Assembly: GCA_029204225.1 (NCBI GenBank)
Contig: CM055097.1
Location: 65,603,040-65,667,039, forward strand
Source: Diphasiastrum complanatum
Taxonomy: Eukaryota > Streptophyta > Lycopodiopsida > Lycopodiales > Lycopodiaceae
Length of the DNA: 64,000 nt
Direction: 5' to 3'
Within the stretch, counting starts at the first letter, position 1. Each line of letters begins with the position of its first letter. The notes beneath the pieces are model-generated. The model worked only from the letters and a program-made list of their open reading frames with translations, ran no database searches and was not told the origin of the DNA. Below are positions 38,426-51,000 of this stretch, one piece after another. Position numbers and translations under genes: made by a program.

Positions 38426-40101
38426 TGTGGGATAATCTCTACCTCAATGTATAGAGAGTAGGATCATGTGCATGAACCCATGCAATCCCCATGCAGGTCA
38501 ACTATAAATAGGTCACAACTCTTCTGCATTCCTCCTTCCTATATCCATCACATATACATGCACTACTCCATATGTCTCAATTAGAGTGTCTGGGTCCTCT
38601 CAAGATCATTAGTGACAAATAGGCCTCGACGTAGAATAAAATCTAGGCGTGCTCAATAATCTCGAACACTGGAGGGCCAATCTACCATATTAGGACTATT
38701 CCTTGTCCTTTGCTGAATACGGTCGTAACATTCTTCCTCCCTTAAACTGGTTCTGTCCTCAGAATGAAAAAAAGAAAACATGAAACTATTCCTTAAGCTT
38801 TCAAGTCTTCCCCATGAATCACTATTCTTAGTATGATTTTTCCTTTTGAATAAGTATTCAGAGATGCAACAATCCTTCAATTGTTTGTCTCTACTCATAA
38901 ATACTAACTCAAATCCCAAAGATACACTAAGCTATAAATGTTGATCTTATTCAAATAAAAGTCTATCACCTTCATGTAAACCAAATTACATGAACCACTG
39001 TGAATCAACTCTTTTTGAGATCAAATCCAAAAGCTAAAGAAATCTAATTTAATTATAGTCTAAACTTATCCACAATTTCTTGTAGAAAATAATGCTTCTT
39101 GGTACAAATATTCTTAGAATATCCAAATATTCTAAAATACCACAATTTAATCAAAATTTCTAGGAAATCCATCAAGTTCCAAACAACTATAACTTGATCC
39201 AGAGTACTACAGTTACTCTAACGAGTTAATAGAGCAACATGATTTAGAACATTGTGGATTGACGCATGCACCCTCAAATTTAACTGAGTGAAATCCAACA
39301 ATAAAACAAATAGCCAAATCAACCATTATAGATCATCTAACATCATTTGAAAGCTTCACCACGAAAAAAAGAAATTATGAATAGATTCACACAAATTCTC
39401 AGCATCTTTAACCAAAAACAACCATGTAGAAGAGTACTCTACCACCGGTTTGTAAAGCATGCTTCAACCCAAAATTGGTAAAATCATATTTGAAATTCTC
39501 TTGAGGAATCAGCACTCCAACCGAAATTTGTAAATCCAAGCACTTTCAACTTCCAATCCGATGTAGAACTCGTCTCCATCCTATCCAAGACTGCATCTAA
39601 GCCACGGGCTCTAATATCAACATAAAAACCACTTGGGAAAATTCCTAAGATGAGGATAGGAAAACACAATAAGAGAGGCTACGGAGCAAAACCACCCAAC
39701 CAATCCTAGATCCCTCATGGAGAACCCTCCTGGATCTAGCCCCCAAGCCATGCCATGTGATAGCAAGAGGAGAAGAGCTCAACTAGTAACCTAGACCAAG
39801 TTGTCGACGAGATAATCTATACCTCAATATATAGAGAGTAGGATCATGTGCATGAAACCCTAACAATCCTCATGCAGGCCAACTATAAATAGGTCATAGC
39901 TCTTCATGCATTCCTCCTTCCTATATCCATCACACGTACATGCACTACTCCATAAAGAGTGTCTGGGTCTCTCAAAATCATTAGTCACAAACAGGCCTCA
40001 ACGTGGAATAAAATCTAGGCATGACCAATAATCTCGAACACTAGAGGGCCGGTCTACCATATTAGGACTATTCCATGTCCTTTGCTGAAAATGGCCGTAA
40101 C
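38426..40101 (-). mobile_element. decayed antisense chromovirus remnant with two LTR-like ends
   Basis: Two direct repeats of about 300 bp (38,426-38,730 and about 39,804-40,101) share GGATCATGTGCATGA, AACTATAAATAGGTCA (a TATA-type site) and ACCATATTAGGACTATTCC. On the minus strand the sequence before 38,730 reads ESLRNSFMFSFFHSEDRTSL, like the extreme C-terminus of chromovirus pol, followed by a purine tract (38,731-38,746) and then TGTTACGACC, a proper LTR start. Near 39,620 the minus strand has TTGATATTAGAGCC, close to a tRNA-iMet primer site. So this is an antisense element with nearly all of gag-pol deleted. Ends of the 5' LTR are uncertain. Confidence 0.65.
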
Positions 40102-40110
40102 GGAGATGAG

Positions 40111-40299
<189 letters not shown>

Positions 40300-40559
40300 G
40301 TAAAAGGTAACTACAAAAGTGGTGTCACTGGCCTTTCTATAGACCTTCCTAGGGTTAGGATTTTTGGTTCACCCAAAACCATGTGCCATAGCAACTTGAC
40401 TTTTAAGAAGTTTTTAAAAATATTATTTTTTTTAGATACAAGGGTCCCTTTACATGTTGGGCCCAACTAAGAGCTAATCCATCTCTAATTCTTGTGCCTT
40501 TGGCTTGCGAGTACAATGCACCTTCTATGAGTGTCTGACATTACAATTTTGGTAGATTT

Positions 40560-42400
40560 AAGACTTTTGCTAACTCGGCCATGATTTTATTCCCATCGTT
40601 GTAAAGTATGGTTGTGAGGCACTGGGCTTTGTCAACTTTGTTGAGATTGGCGCTGCCAGTACATTTGGATTCTAGAGCTCCCTAGTTCATGCTTAATTGA
40701 CGCCCGGTGGCTTTGATTCTACTTCCTGATGTCGATGGTAGAACTATTATAGCTACCATATATTAGAAGAATCTTCATGCCCCCAGTGTGAATTTGGTGA
40801 TAGTCCCTTGGCACCTGTATTTGTGTTTGTCATTGGTTGGCGTGGCAATGTGAACTTGGATGCAGTATGAAAGGGAGGGTGAAGGGGCTAGGAGAAAAGA
40901 TAGCGAAGGGAGAAATGGCGTAAAAAGTGAGAAAAAGAAATTGTGACAAAAATTTATGTAGATCAAAGGGAGAAAACAAAGAAGATGTATGTACAAATTT
41001 ATTTAAAAAGAAAATTAATAAAATAAAATAAAAAACGTTGAAAAACAATGAAAGCAAAGTTGAGTCCATCAACGTCTTTTTTGAACTCTGTTTTTTATTT
41101 ATTTATTTATTTTTAAAGATACAGATGCTGGATCAGTGGCTCATTGAGCTTATTCAATTTGTTTGCCCTTCTTATCTTCGGCATCTCAGTTCTTTTGATA
41201 GGTAGCAATGACCAATCGGACGAATCGGGACCACAATGAGCTATGCGTTAAGGATTGCGCACAGATTGGGGCCCAACGTCGGGTGCATGTTTTTCATGAA
41301 AATCGTCGTATATCGTCATTCCAACATCACTATGTTGACAAATGATGTTGTAGATAAGCGATGGTAGGTTCGGTATAGAGGGATTTGAGCCTTGATAGCC
41401 ATCGATTTGAAGCTCTTATTAGGATTGAAAGAATACTTGTCAAAGTAGAGATCCCATATGGTATTCACTTTAGTCGCGGTCAGCAAGGTCTCCACATTGT
41501 ATTAGGTTTCTGGAACAATTGGATCTGGAGAATCAGCCGCATTGATTAAGAATGGTTGAGACCTTATCCTGATTTTATTACTAGTCAGTTATATGCTCCG
41601 ATGCTGGCAGTCTTAATTGTTGACCAGTCTCATCTTTTGGACATTGGATGGTAAGTTGGCTCTACCCTTATTTCCACCAGAGCCATGAGGTATCCCTTGA
41701 GGAGCTTGGGCCTGCGCATGAAAATCGCCTTCCACCATTTTGGTTGAGGACATAGAAGAAATACGAGATTGGTCAGTTTCAGCTTGAAAAAATCTTCCAC
41801 CTTCCTTGGTAAGGAATAGCCACCTTTAGATTTTAAACCTGGGTATTGGACAGTGAATTGAGCGAGCTGTTTCGAATCAGGGATGAAAAATATTCTCTTG
41901 TACCAATGTGCGTGTACTTGAGCGGGGCCGCGTGAGTGTCGTCGTCAAGTTGTGAAACAGTGGAAGTGTAGGGGATGTTGGCTTTTGGAGGAGATGCAGT
42001 GGCAAGTGGCAAGGTTGTGAGAAGCGGAAAAGCGCAGTGTGAAGATATTTATATGGCCTCTAAAACAAATTGATAACATTAAAGAATTTCTTAATTTGAG
42101 AGGGGAGGAGCCAAGAATGGCAGAGAAAAGTAATAAAAAGTTAATTTAATCAAATAATGAAAAGTAAGAAAAAAATTGGTATGTAGAGCCGTGGAGAACT
42201 CAAGAACAATGTTGAGCTATTTTTTCACCACTTTCAGCTCATTTTTTGTGTCCTTTAGAAACTACTCTTCTTTTTGGAGCATGGCACATAATGTTGCCAC
42301 CTCCATATCCCTTGTGGCTAGAGTGGCTCGTGTATGGCTTGCTAATCCTTCAGGGTGTGAAAAATTGTCAACTAGTTTGTTGGTTATTTGGCATTTTTGG
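40560..42400 (-). repeat. coiled-coil repeat family, copy A (decayed)
   Basis: Colinear with 46,100-47,382 plus 53,464-54,270. Shared landmarks are TTGGATTCTAGAGCTCC-like text near 40,660, CATCTTCGGCATC(T/G)CAGTTC near 41,180, GACAAGCGATGGTAGG-like text near 41,360, GGATCTGGAGAAT near 41,520 and TTTGGAGCATGGC near 42,275. Copy A has no long frame left. It keeps the uninterrupted form of the site where copy B holds the copia insertion. Confidence 0.7.
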
Positions 42401-42637
42401 AGGCCAACATGAAATCTCAACTTAGAGATAGGTTCATATTTGTCAATAAAGGCCTAAGTAGTATTTGTACTATTTTTGGCAAGTAGATAAATGTATTAGG
42501 TCAATTTTGGACTCATTCTAATTGGCTAATTTGATACATTGCATCTAAACTAGAATTTCTAGGTTTTGGGTGAAGTATCTAGAAGTTTCCAATTTAGGTC
42601 AAGTTTATGACGAGTGGCAAAATGACATTTTGGAATC

Positions 42638-43014
42638 TATAAATAGTTGTACCTGCATGGAGAAATAATCATCAAAAAAAAATTCTTTGTGGAGAATTCA
42701 TCTCGTGTTTCTATGTCCATCTCATGTGTATTTCTCTTGATATCTTGGATTTCTATGTGTAGAATGTTGATTTTATGGTTGATCTTGCTTCCACACCTAT
42801 GAAGTACAATATGGTACTGCTATTTTATGGAAAGGGACAATACTAAGTCATATCTAAGTATTTATGATTATGCATTTCTAAGTTCTAGCATGCGTAAAGT
42901 AGTGATTTCTATCTTCTAACTATTTCTAGATGTGCAATCAAATTTGGCTAAGATCATATTGATCCATGAAATGTATTTTAGATCTGTATTTTTTTCACAT
43001 GGTATCTAATCAGG
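42638..43014 (+). mobile_element. copia 5' LTR end and primer site
   Basis: TATAAATAG at 42,638-42,646 is a TATA-type signal. The LTR seems to end CACA at 42,999, followed at once by TGGTATCTAATCAGG, a variant tRNA-iMet primer site. The LTR start, upstream of 42,600, could not be fixed. Confidence 0.5.
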
Positions 43015-43369
43015 TTTCAGGCCAAAGTTGGTGGATTTTCCAAATCTAGAGGTTGGTTTGAGTTCGCCATAAATTCTATGTGGATTTGAAGGCGTTTCTA
43101 GCTCAAATCGTGTAGTTTCAAGTATAGAGATTGGACCTTTGTGATCTTAAATTCGTTTTAGGTCAAAATACTTGTAGATGGCCAATTTTTTAAGCCACTT
43201 ACTGGAATGTGGAGACAAAAATGCTCATGATTGTGGATGGTACATTCTATTTGATGAGATATCTAGATTCTAGCTTTTGCATAAAGATTTTGCTTGATTC
43301 AATAATTTGCATTTTTGTTGGAAAAAGTTCATCTAACGATTCATTTTTATGAGCTCTTGCCATTGTATC

Positions 43370-45216
43370 TCTGAATCTCAAAGATTCACAAATAGCTCAC
43401 GTAGCTAATTGTTCCAGCTCCAAAGAGGCATGGGACATTCTTACTAGTCTATCCGAAACGACAGATGTAACAACTCGTCTCTTCTTGAGAAAGAAGTTCC
43501 TGTCAATCAAGATGAGTGAAGCAACTCCAGTCACTGATCATCTAAATGAATTCAAACAGCTACTCAATCAGTCTCTCAAAGACCCAACACTACTAATGAT
43601 ACAAGATGAACGCATTAGAGGAGCCATGGATTGGTACCTCGATTCTGGTGCTTCTCAGCACATGACTTCATGTAAGTCCTTATTTGAAGATCTCACACCA
43701 GTAGATTCGAAGTATGTCTACTTCGGTACACTGCAGATTGAAGGTAGTGGATCCATTCGCCTTTATCTTTGAAATGGTAAATTGACCTTGCTCAAGGATG
43801 TATTATACATATCCAAACTGACCAAAAATCTATTATCAGTCAGCAAGATCACTGATCAGGGCAGTAGAGCCTTGTTCAATTTGAAGCAATGTACCATTTT
43901 GGACAAGAACGATAAAGAAATCTTCTCTGGAAACAGAGAAAGTATTTTGTACATTCTAAGTCACAAATATGCACTTTCCACTAATGTGAGTACCTCAAAT
44001 GCCCAATTATGGCATCAAAGATTAGGACACCTAAACATGAGATCAATCTTGTATATGCATCACAATAGCATGGTCAAGAATTTATACTTTAATGCTGCCT
44101 CCACTGACATTTGACATGTCTGTGAGATGTGCCTACTAGGCAAACAGCTTAGATCAAGATTCCCAAGGGGACAAGCCACTAGAGCAAAGTCCATTCTAGA
44201 ATTGATACAAAGTGACCTGTGTGGCCTATGAGTACTCCTTCTTTGGGTTCAACACTATATTTTATCACTTTTATCGGTAGTTATTCGAGATTTACTAGCA
44301 TTATGTTCATTAAGAACAGTCTAAGGCATTCAACTGTTTTAAAGACTTTAAACAGTTCGTTGAGACACAGACTAGTCAACGACTCAAGACCCTTCGTACA
44401 AACAGTGGTGGAGAGTTCATGTCAGACAAAATGTCTAACTATTTGGCATCATTCGGCATTCATCATCAATTCACCATTAGCTACACACCACAACAGAATG
44501 GAGTAGCCAAAAGAAAGAACCAAACATTACTAAATGTAGCACAATCAATGATGTCAAATGCTCAGCTTACCAAGAATTTTTGGGCTGAAGCTATTTCAAT
44601 AGCTTGCTATATGTAGAACTATTCGAGTACCAAAGCAGACAACTCAAAGACTCCCTTCGAAGCTTTTTATGGCTACAAACCGAGCTTCCTAAGATACTAT
44701 CGAGTGTTTGGTTGTCTTTGTTATGTACACATTCCCTCTGATCTGAAAAAGAAGCTTGACTCTGTCAGCTACAGGAGTATCTTCATTGGATACTCGACGT
44801 CACACAAGGCATATCGAATTTTTGATGTCGAGTCAAGTCGAATCTCAGTTAGTCGAGATGTTGTCTTCCTCGAAGATAAATTCTTCGACTTCAAGCAGAA
44901 GCAACCAATGCAAGAGTTCATTTCAACGACTCCCATAACCATCGACAGGCCTTGACCTGCAACTGTTCTGATGAACATCGAAGATATCCTTGTCGCACAA
45001 CAAGGAGAATCATCATCCCAGCAACTGAATGTTGTTCGAAGATCTGCTCGACATCGACAAGAGCCTGATCATTTCGTCCCTCAGGCTCAATCCATAGATC
45101 GATTCATGCATTCCGGCCCTCGGGAGACAACTGTCATCAGTTATTCATGGCAGGGTCTGATTTCAGATGAGTTTTTATGGGCCATTAGAGCACGCCTGCA
45201 ACTATTCCAATCCTGA
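43370..45216 (+). pseudogene. decayed copia gag-protease-integrase
   Basis: Gag text runs QIAHVANCSSSKEAWDILTS and LFLRKKFLSIKMSEATPVTD (43,390-43,530). It jumps directly to the protease WYLDSGASQHMTSCKSLFED (43,630), so the zinc knuckle is deleted. Integrase: LWHQRLGHLNMRSILYMHH (44,010), CEMCLLGKQLRSRFP, LRTNSGGEFMSDKMSNYLA (44,390-44,450), YTPQQNGVAKRKNQTL, KNFWAEAIS, FGCLCYVHIPSDL (44,707). The IN-RT linker RRSARHRQEPDHFV is near 45,040. The element stops at 45,216 without RT or RNase H. Several stops and frame changes. It is related to the copia at 16,512-29,695. Confidence 0.85.
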
Positions 45217-46099
45217 GTATTCGTCAACAGCTAAATCGATCCTTTGAAGTTGTTGACAGTTCTAAACCTTGGAACCAATCTATGAAATGACTTTGATCCC
45301 GCATGCGGCATGTATACTGATTCATCATCAACAATAAGAAAGCCTCAAGTGCACCTACCATGATTCCGAACTAGTGATCTTTCATAAAATTCGACCTGCA
45401 CTCATGTATCAGATTTTCTCGAATCGATCCAATCCGATTCTGAATCGGATTTCTATATTTTCACAGCTGTCAACCAAGACTGAAGGGCGTGCCTTTCAAC
45501 AGGCCATCGAAAATTTGCAGGCTACATATTTATCTTCATGTTGACGGACAGTTAGTCATGAGTAAAAAAATATTGGACCCTTTTCGTGCCTCCCTAATCG
45601 GTGCAATCAAGAGGGTGAGAATGGGCTTGGATCTCCAACCGGGTGAGTAGTCGATGTAGTACGGGCTTCGATCCAATGGGGAGGGGGTTAAACTGCGGAT
45701 CTAGATGGAATCTAAGCCTACCAAGGGTGTCAATTTTCACATAAGATCTAGATGTGGAATGGCTTAGATGTTGGGTGTAACGCTTGACATCCTCCTATCT
45801 CCTTTAGGGTTTGGGTTTTTAAATGGATCCTCTTCTTGGATCATGGCCTTCTTGAGTTATTCAGGCTCTTTGAGCTCTAAATCTTCATCACATGAGGCTT
45901 ATCTTCTCAAGGAAGGCGAGCAATGGAAATGAAACCTACCTATGGATCTTATTGATTACTACGAATGAGGTTCTAACACCTATTTTACTATTGTGTGATT
46001 TTGTGGATTAAGAGATTGAAAGCTTGAGCTAATGATCATTCTAAATGTGATAGCCTGATTAGGAAATAACAATCAAGCATTCAAGCATCCACAATCAAT
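45217..46099. other. unassigned DNA between copia remnant and repeat copy B
   Basis: No RT or LTR of the preceding copia is recognisable and no gene is seen. Confidence 0.45.
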
Positions 46100-47382
46100 C
46101 ATACAAGTGTCCGTTGTTGTAAAATCTGTTGGGGAGAGGGGTTGGGCTTTGTCTTCGCTTGGTCTGCAATCTTGTTGACCTTTTGATATTGGCTTTCCCG
46201 GTGAATCTGGATTCTGGAACTCCTTTTTGGTTGTTTTGTCAACATTCCTTGGTGTAGTTCGGCGGCATGATAACATGCAATATTCGTTGGGCACTTTCAG
46301 CATTTGTTATATGATCAAAGGTTGAACTTTTTTCATACCAACTCGATGAGGAGAAACTGGATTTCCCTGCTAGCTCGTTTGACAGAATTTCTGCACTCTC
46401 TTTAACTTTTGATTGTGTTTTCAGTGAGCAATGGGAAAGTTCTCATTCTGAGTTTTGATTCCTCCATATTCGAATTGAATGATACAGTCCCCTTATAGCT
46501 CACATGAACATCCTCTAACCCGTTGGAAGAATCTTTACCAGAATCATCCGTTAGAAGAATCTAGTAGAGGGAAAAAAAAGGCGTACAACCAAGAAGGGAG
46601 AAAAAAGGTGTGGCTAAAAGTTAGGAAATATTTGGCAACAAAGTTGAGCTGCAAGGGGGAATACGGAGAAGATATATGTACAGGGGAACAAGGAAAATAA
46701 AATTGGGAAATATGTACAGGGGAAGAAAGGGAAATGTACAAGGGGGAAAATAAAAAGAAAATAAGGAGGAGAAAATGAGGTAATGGTGAAAAACAATAAA
46801 AATAAAAATGAAGTTGCGTTCCGGGATGCTTTTTCTGGACTTTTTTTTTTTTGAAAAAAGACACGAGGTCTGAGATGCTTCAGGGAGCCTTTTCTAGTTG
46901 TTGGCCCTTCGCATCTTCGGCATCGCAGTTCTTTCGATGGATTTCTACAACTGTACGAACAAAATGGGACCACAATTGGCTGCGCGTTGTGGATTGCGAG
47001 CGGATTGGGCCGAATGTCGGGTGTATATTTCCATGAAATCTTTTCATGTACCATCTTTTCAGCCTCGCTATATTAACAAACGACGTTGAAGACAAGCGAT
47101 GGTAGGTCCGGTACAAGAGAATCTGATCCACGATGGTCTCGTTTTGAAGACTTTATTTGGGTCGAAACAGTACTCTCCAAAACACATATCCCACCTGGTA
47201 TCCACCTTGGCTACGATCAGTAAGGTCTCCATATGGTAATAGGCTTCCAGTACAATGGGATCTGGAGAATTAGCCGCGTCAGTCAAAAAGCGGTTGAGCG
47301 CTCTTTGGAAAATGATGGTTGTGCTCCAACCCTTTTCTGACTTTATGATTGGCCAGTTGTAGGCCCCGACACTAGGAGTCTG
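46100..47382 (-). repeat. coiled-coil repeat family, copy B, 3' part
   Basis: On the minus strand 47,380 to about 47,068 encodes VGAYNWPIIKSEKGWSTTII, NRFLTDAANSPDPIVLEAYY, WDMCFGEYCFDPNKVFKTRP and WIRFSCTGPTIACLQRRLL. This continues the protein that is interrupted at 53,464 by the intact copia. Downstream (46,100-47,060) reads as noncoding. Family not recognised. Confidence 0.6.
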
Positions 47383-48064
47383 TGTAAAAATTACAGCAAA
47401 TAAGGATCCTAAAACACTTGAAATGATGAGGGAAACAATAGATTATGATTTCATAAGATTAGCACAAGTTGAACCATCAAAATCCATCAAAAATCTATGC
47501 TTGAACCTCACTAAATGGCCCAAATCCTTGAAGAAGGCTTCACACGTGTGAAAGTACGGCCTCCCACAGTCTGAGTACTGTACACCAGACCTACATTCAA
47601 TCCTATAATCATTAGTAATCACAAGTACTCAAACAATTATGAACATAGAGAGCAATTGCACCATTATGAGAGAAAAAACATGAAATTGCTTGATTGATTT
47701 TGGTGAGATATCATCACCTATATATACATGATCCATCACGGTTTTGGGCAGGTATGAGTAGCCCTAAACCTATCCCTAATGCTAATTTTGGTGGATCTTT
47801 CATCCCTACCAAGTTAGGGTTGGAATCTTGGAGATCCCTCAACAATGCAAAAATTACCAAAAATAGCTCCTATTTTTTCTCCCTTGTATCTAAGCATAAT
47901 TTGGACTCATTCCAAAGGTTCTAACACTTAGGTCTACTTGAGAACATCCTTATGAATGGAATCCTATGCTATTTGGCACGTGTGACAAGCCACATCATGA
48001 CCATCTAACTATTTACAAGTCATATGACCAAAACTAGTCAAGCTAGAATTGTGAATTTTTAACA
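47383..48064 (-). repeat. 3' LTR of the intact copia
   Basis: 682 bp; minus-strand ends TGTTAAAAATTCAC... and ...GTAATTTTTACA. It carries 77 bp near 47,866-47,943 that the 5' LTR lacks. Confidence 0.97.
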
Positions 48065-48075
48065 CTCCTCCTCAC
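48065..48075 (-). promoter_or_regulatory. polypurine tract of the intact copia
   Basis: GTGAGGAGGAG on the minus strand, directly before the 3' LTR and four bases after the stop codon. Confidence 0.85.
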
Positions 48076-48078
48076 TAT

Positions 48079-51000
48079 CTAGCTTGGTTCAATCATTGCT
48101 TTACTAATCACTCCAAGTGATGATCTGAACTTCATAAAAGGTGTCTTTTGAAGTGGTTTAGTAAGTAGATCAGCTACACATTCATTGCTTGGAACATGCT
48201 CCAAAGCAATCTCCTTGGCTTGCACCATTTCTCTCACAAAGTGATGGCATATCTCAATGTGCTTAGATCTTGCATGGAAGATTGGGTTAGATGCAAGGTG
48301 TTGGGCTGATATATTGTCATTGTAGATGATTGGTGCCTCCTCTGAATCCATGATCTTTAGTTCCACCAATAATCTCTTGATCCAAAGTACCTCCTTTGTA
48401 GTGGTTGTCAAAGCTTTGTACTCGGCCTCGGTTGAAGATAGAGATATAGTTTCTTGCTTTTTTGAAAGCCATGAAACCACACCTTCTCCTATGAAAGTTG
48501 AATAGGCACTTGTTGATTTCCTATCCCTCTTGTCCCCTGCAAAATCTGAATCACTAAATGCATGAAGGTTAATCACATCTCCTCTATATAGAATCCCAAA
48601 ATCCAATGTACCCGAGATGTATCTTAGAATCCTCTTAGCCTTTTTCCAATGGATATTCAATGGATTTTGCATGGATTGGCTCAACCTACATACACTAAAG
48701 CTAAGATCTGGTCTAGTTATAGTGATCCACATTAAGGAACCTATAAGTTGCCTAAACAAAGTGATGTCCATGAAGGATCTTTCATCATCTTCATTTGGCA
48801 CTTTTACATCTTGCTCCATTGGTGTGTCAACACTTTTGCATACTTCCATCTTAAACTTCTTCAAAAGACTTTGAGCATAGTTTACTTGACTTATAAAGAT
48901 AAAATCAGACCCTCTAAGTACTTCTATGCCTAAGATGAAGTGAAGACACCCTAGATCTACCATCTTGAACTCTAAGGATAGATCTATCTTGATTTTTTCA
49001 ATACCATCAACACTATTTCCACTAATGATGATGTCATCTACATAAATGAGGAAAAGTACAATACCAACATCATCAAACTTAATGTAAAGAGTGAGATCAT
49101 ATTCACTTTGAACAAAATAAAGTGAAATAAGATAGCAATGTAGTCTTGAATTCCAAGATCTCGAGGCTTGCTTCAAGCCATAGATGCTTCTTTGGAGATG
49201 GCATACTTTGTTCTCCATTCCATGCTTGATGAACCCTTGTGGCTGCTCCATATAGATATCTTCTTCCAAAAAACCATTCAAGAAAGCATTAGAGACATCC
49301 ATTTGACATAGAATCCATCCAAAATGTGATGCAAGTGCAATGATTAGTCTTATTGTGACCATCTTGGCCACGGGTGCAAAAGTTTCCTCATAGTCTATCC
49401 CTCTCTCTTGAGCATAACCTTTTGCAACTAATCTTGCTTTATGTTTGTTAACACTCCCATTTGCATTCAACTTAAGCTTGAAGACCCACTTGCATCCTAT
49501 TACATTCCTTTGAGGTCTCTCAACAAGCAACCAAGTTTCATTCTCAATCAAGGCATCATACTCATCCAACATAGCTTTATACCATTCTTTGGAGTTCAAT
49601 GCATCTTCAACATTAGACGGTTCTTCAAAACTAGATAAAGCATAAGAAGTGGATGATATACCCTCAACTTGCTGTCCTTTGCCTTGATATGTGAGCCTTG
49701 ATGGCTCCACTTTTGCCCTTGAAGATCTCCTTGGTGTGATAGGTGGGTTTGGTGCTTGCTCCTCCATGAGCTCCTCCTCAAAACCAAGATCTTGCTCCTC
49801 GGCCATCTTCTTCTTGATTGTTGGAGCACTTGAGCCTTCTTCAAGCATATGCATATGATGTTCATCAAAGATGACATCCCTTGAAACAACAAATTTGTTC
49901 AAGGATGGGAGATAGACTTTGTAGCCCTTGCTTGAGCTTGCATATCCAAGCATGATCCCTCTTGTGGAAGATGGATCCTCCTTGGTTCTTGTTTCCAATG
50001 GCACATGCACATAACATATACACCCAAAAACTTTCAAGTGATTAAGATTGGGTTTCTTTCCATACAACATCTCATAAGGAGTTTTGCCTTCAATTGCTTT
50101 GCAAGACACCCTATTCATCAAGTAGTTTGCACATACAAGAGACTCACCCCAAAAGGATTTGGACAAACAAGCATCTAATCTTAAAGCCTTAGAACATTCA
50201 CATAATGTTCTATTCCTTCTTTCAGCAACTCCATTTTGTTGAGGAGTGTAAGGACAAGAAGTCTCTTTCTTGATCCCTTCCTCCTCACAAAAGGCCTTGA
50301 ACTCATTGGAGATGAATTCTCCACCATTGTCACTTCTAAGAATCTTGATGCTATGATTATGATGCTTTTCCACAAACAACTTGAACTTTACAAAAGTATC
50401 AAATACTTGAGACTTGAAGGAAAGTAAGAACACCCAACAATATCTTGAGTAGTCATCAATGAAGGTTAAAAACATGGATGAACCTCCATTAGATTTGGTG
50501 CTAGCAATGTGCACATCCGAGTGTATGAGCTCAAGAGGATGAGATGACTTTGTGATGGAGTTAGGAAACACCTTCTTATGTGCCTTGGATAAGGCACAAG
50601 CTTCACAAACCTTGTCTTCCTTCCCAATAGACCTTGGTAGGCCTAAAGCATACTCCTCCTTGATCATAGCCTCCATGGAACCCGAGTTGACATGTCCAAG
50701 TCTTTTGTGCCATAAAGTAAAGGTAGATATCTTGCTCTTCTCGGCCAACATGACAACATTAGTATCCACAAATGCATCCAGCTTATAAAGTTTGCCAAGT
50801 CTAGTGCCCTTAGCCACTATCTTACCCTTCTTCTTGATGAAACATTCATTTGAAGCAAAGTCAACATTGAAACCATTGTCTACCATTTGGCCAACACTTA
50901 GTAGATTCTTTGTTATTGTAGGAATGTACAAAACACCTTCTATGTTGATCTTTTTGGAAGATCCTAAGCAAAGGGGAATGCTACCAACTCCTTCAATCTT

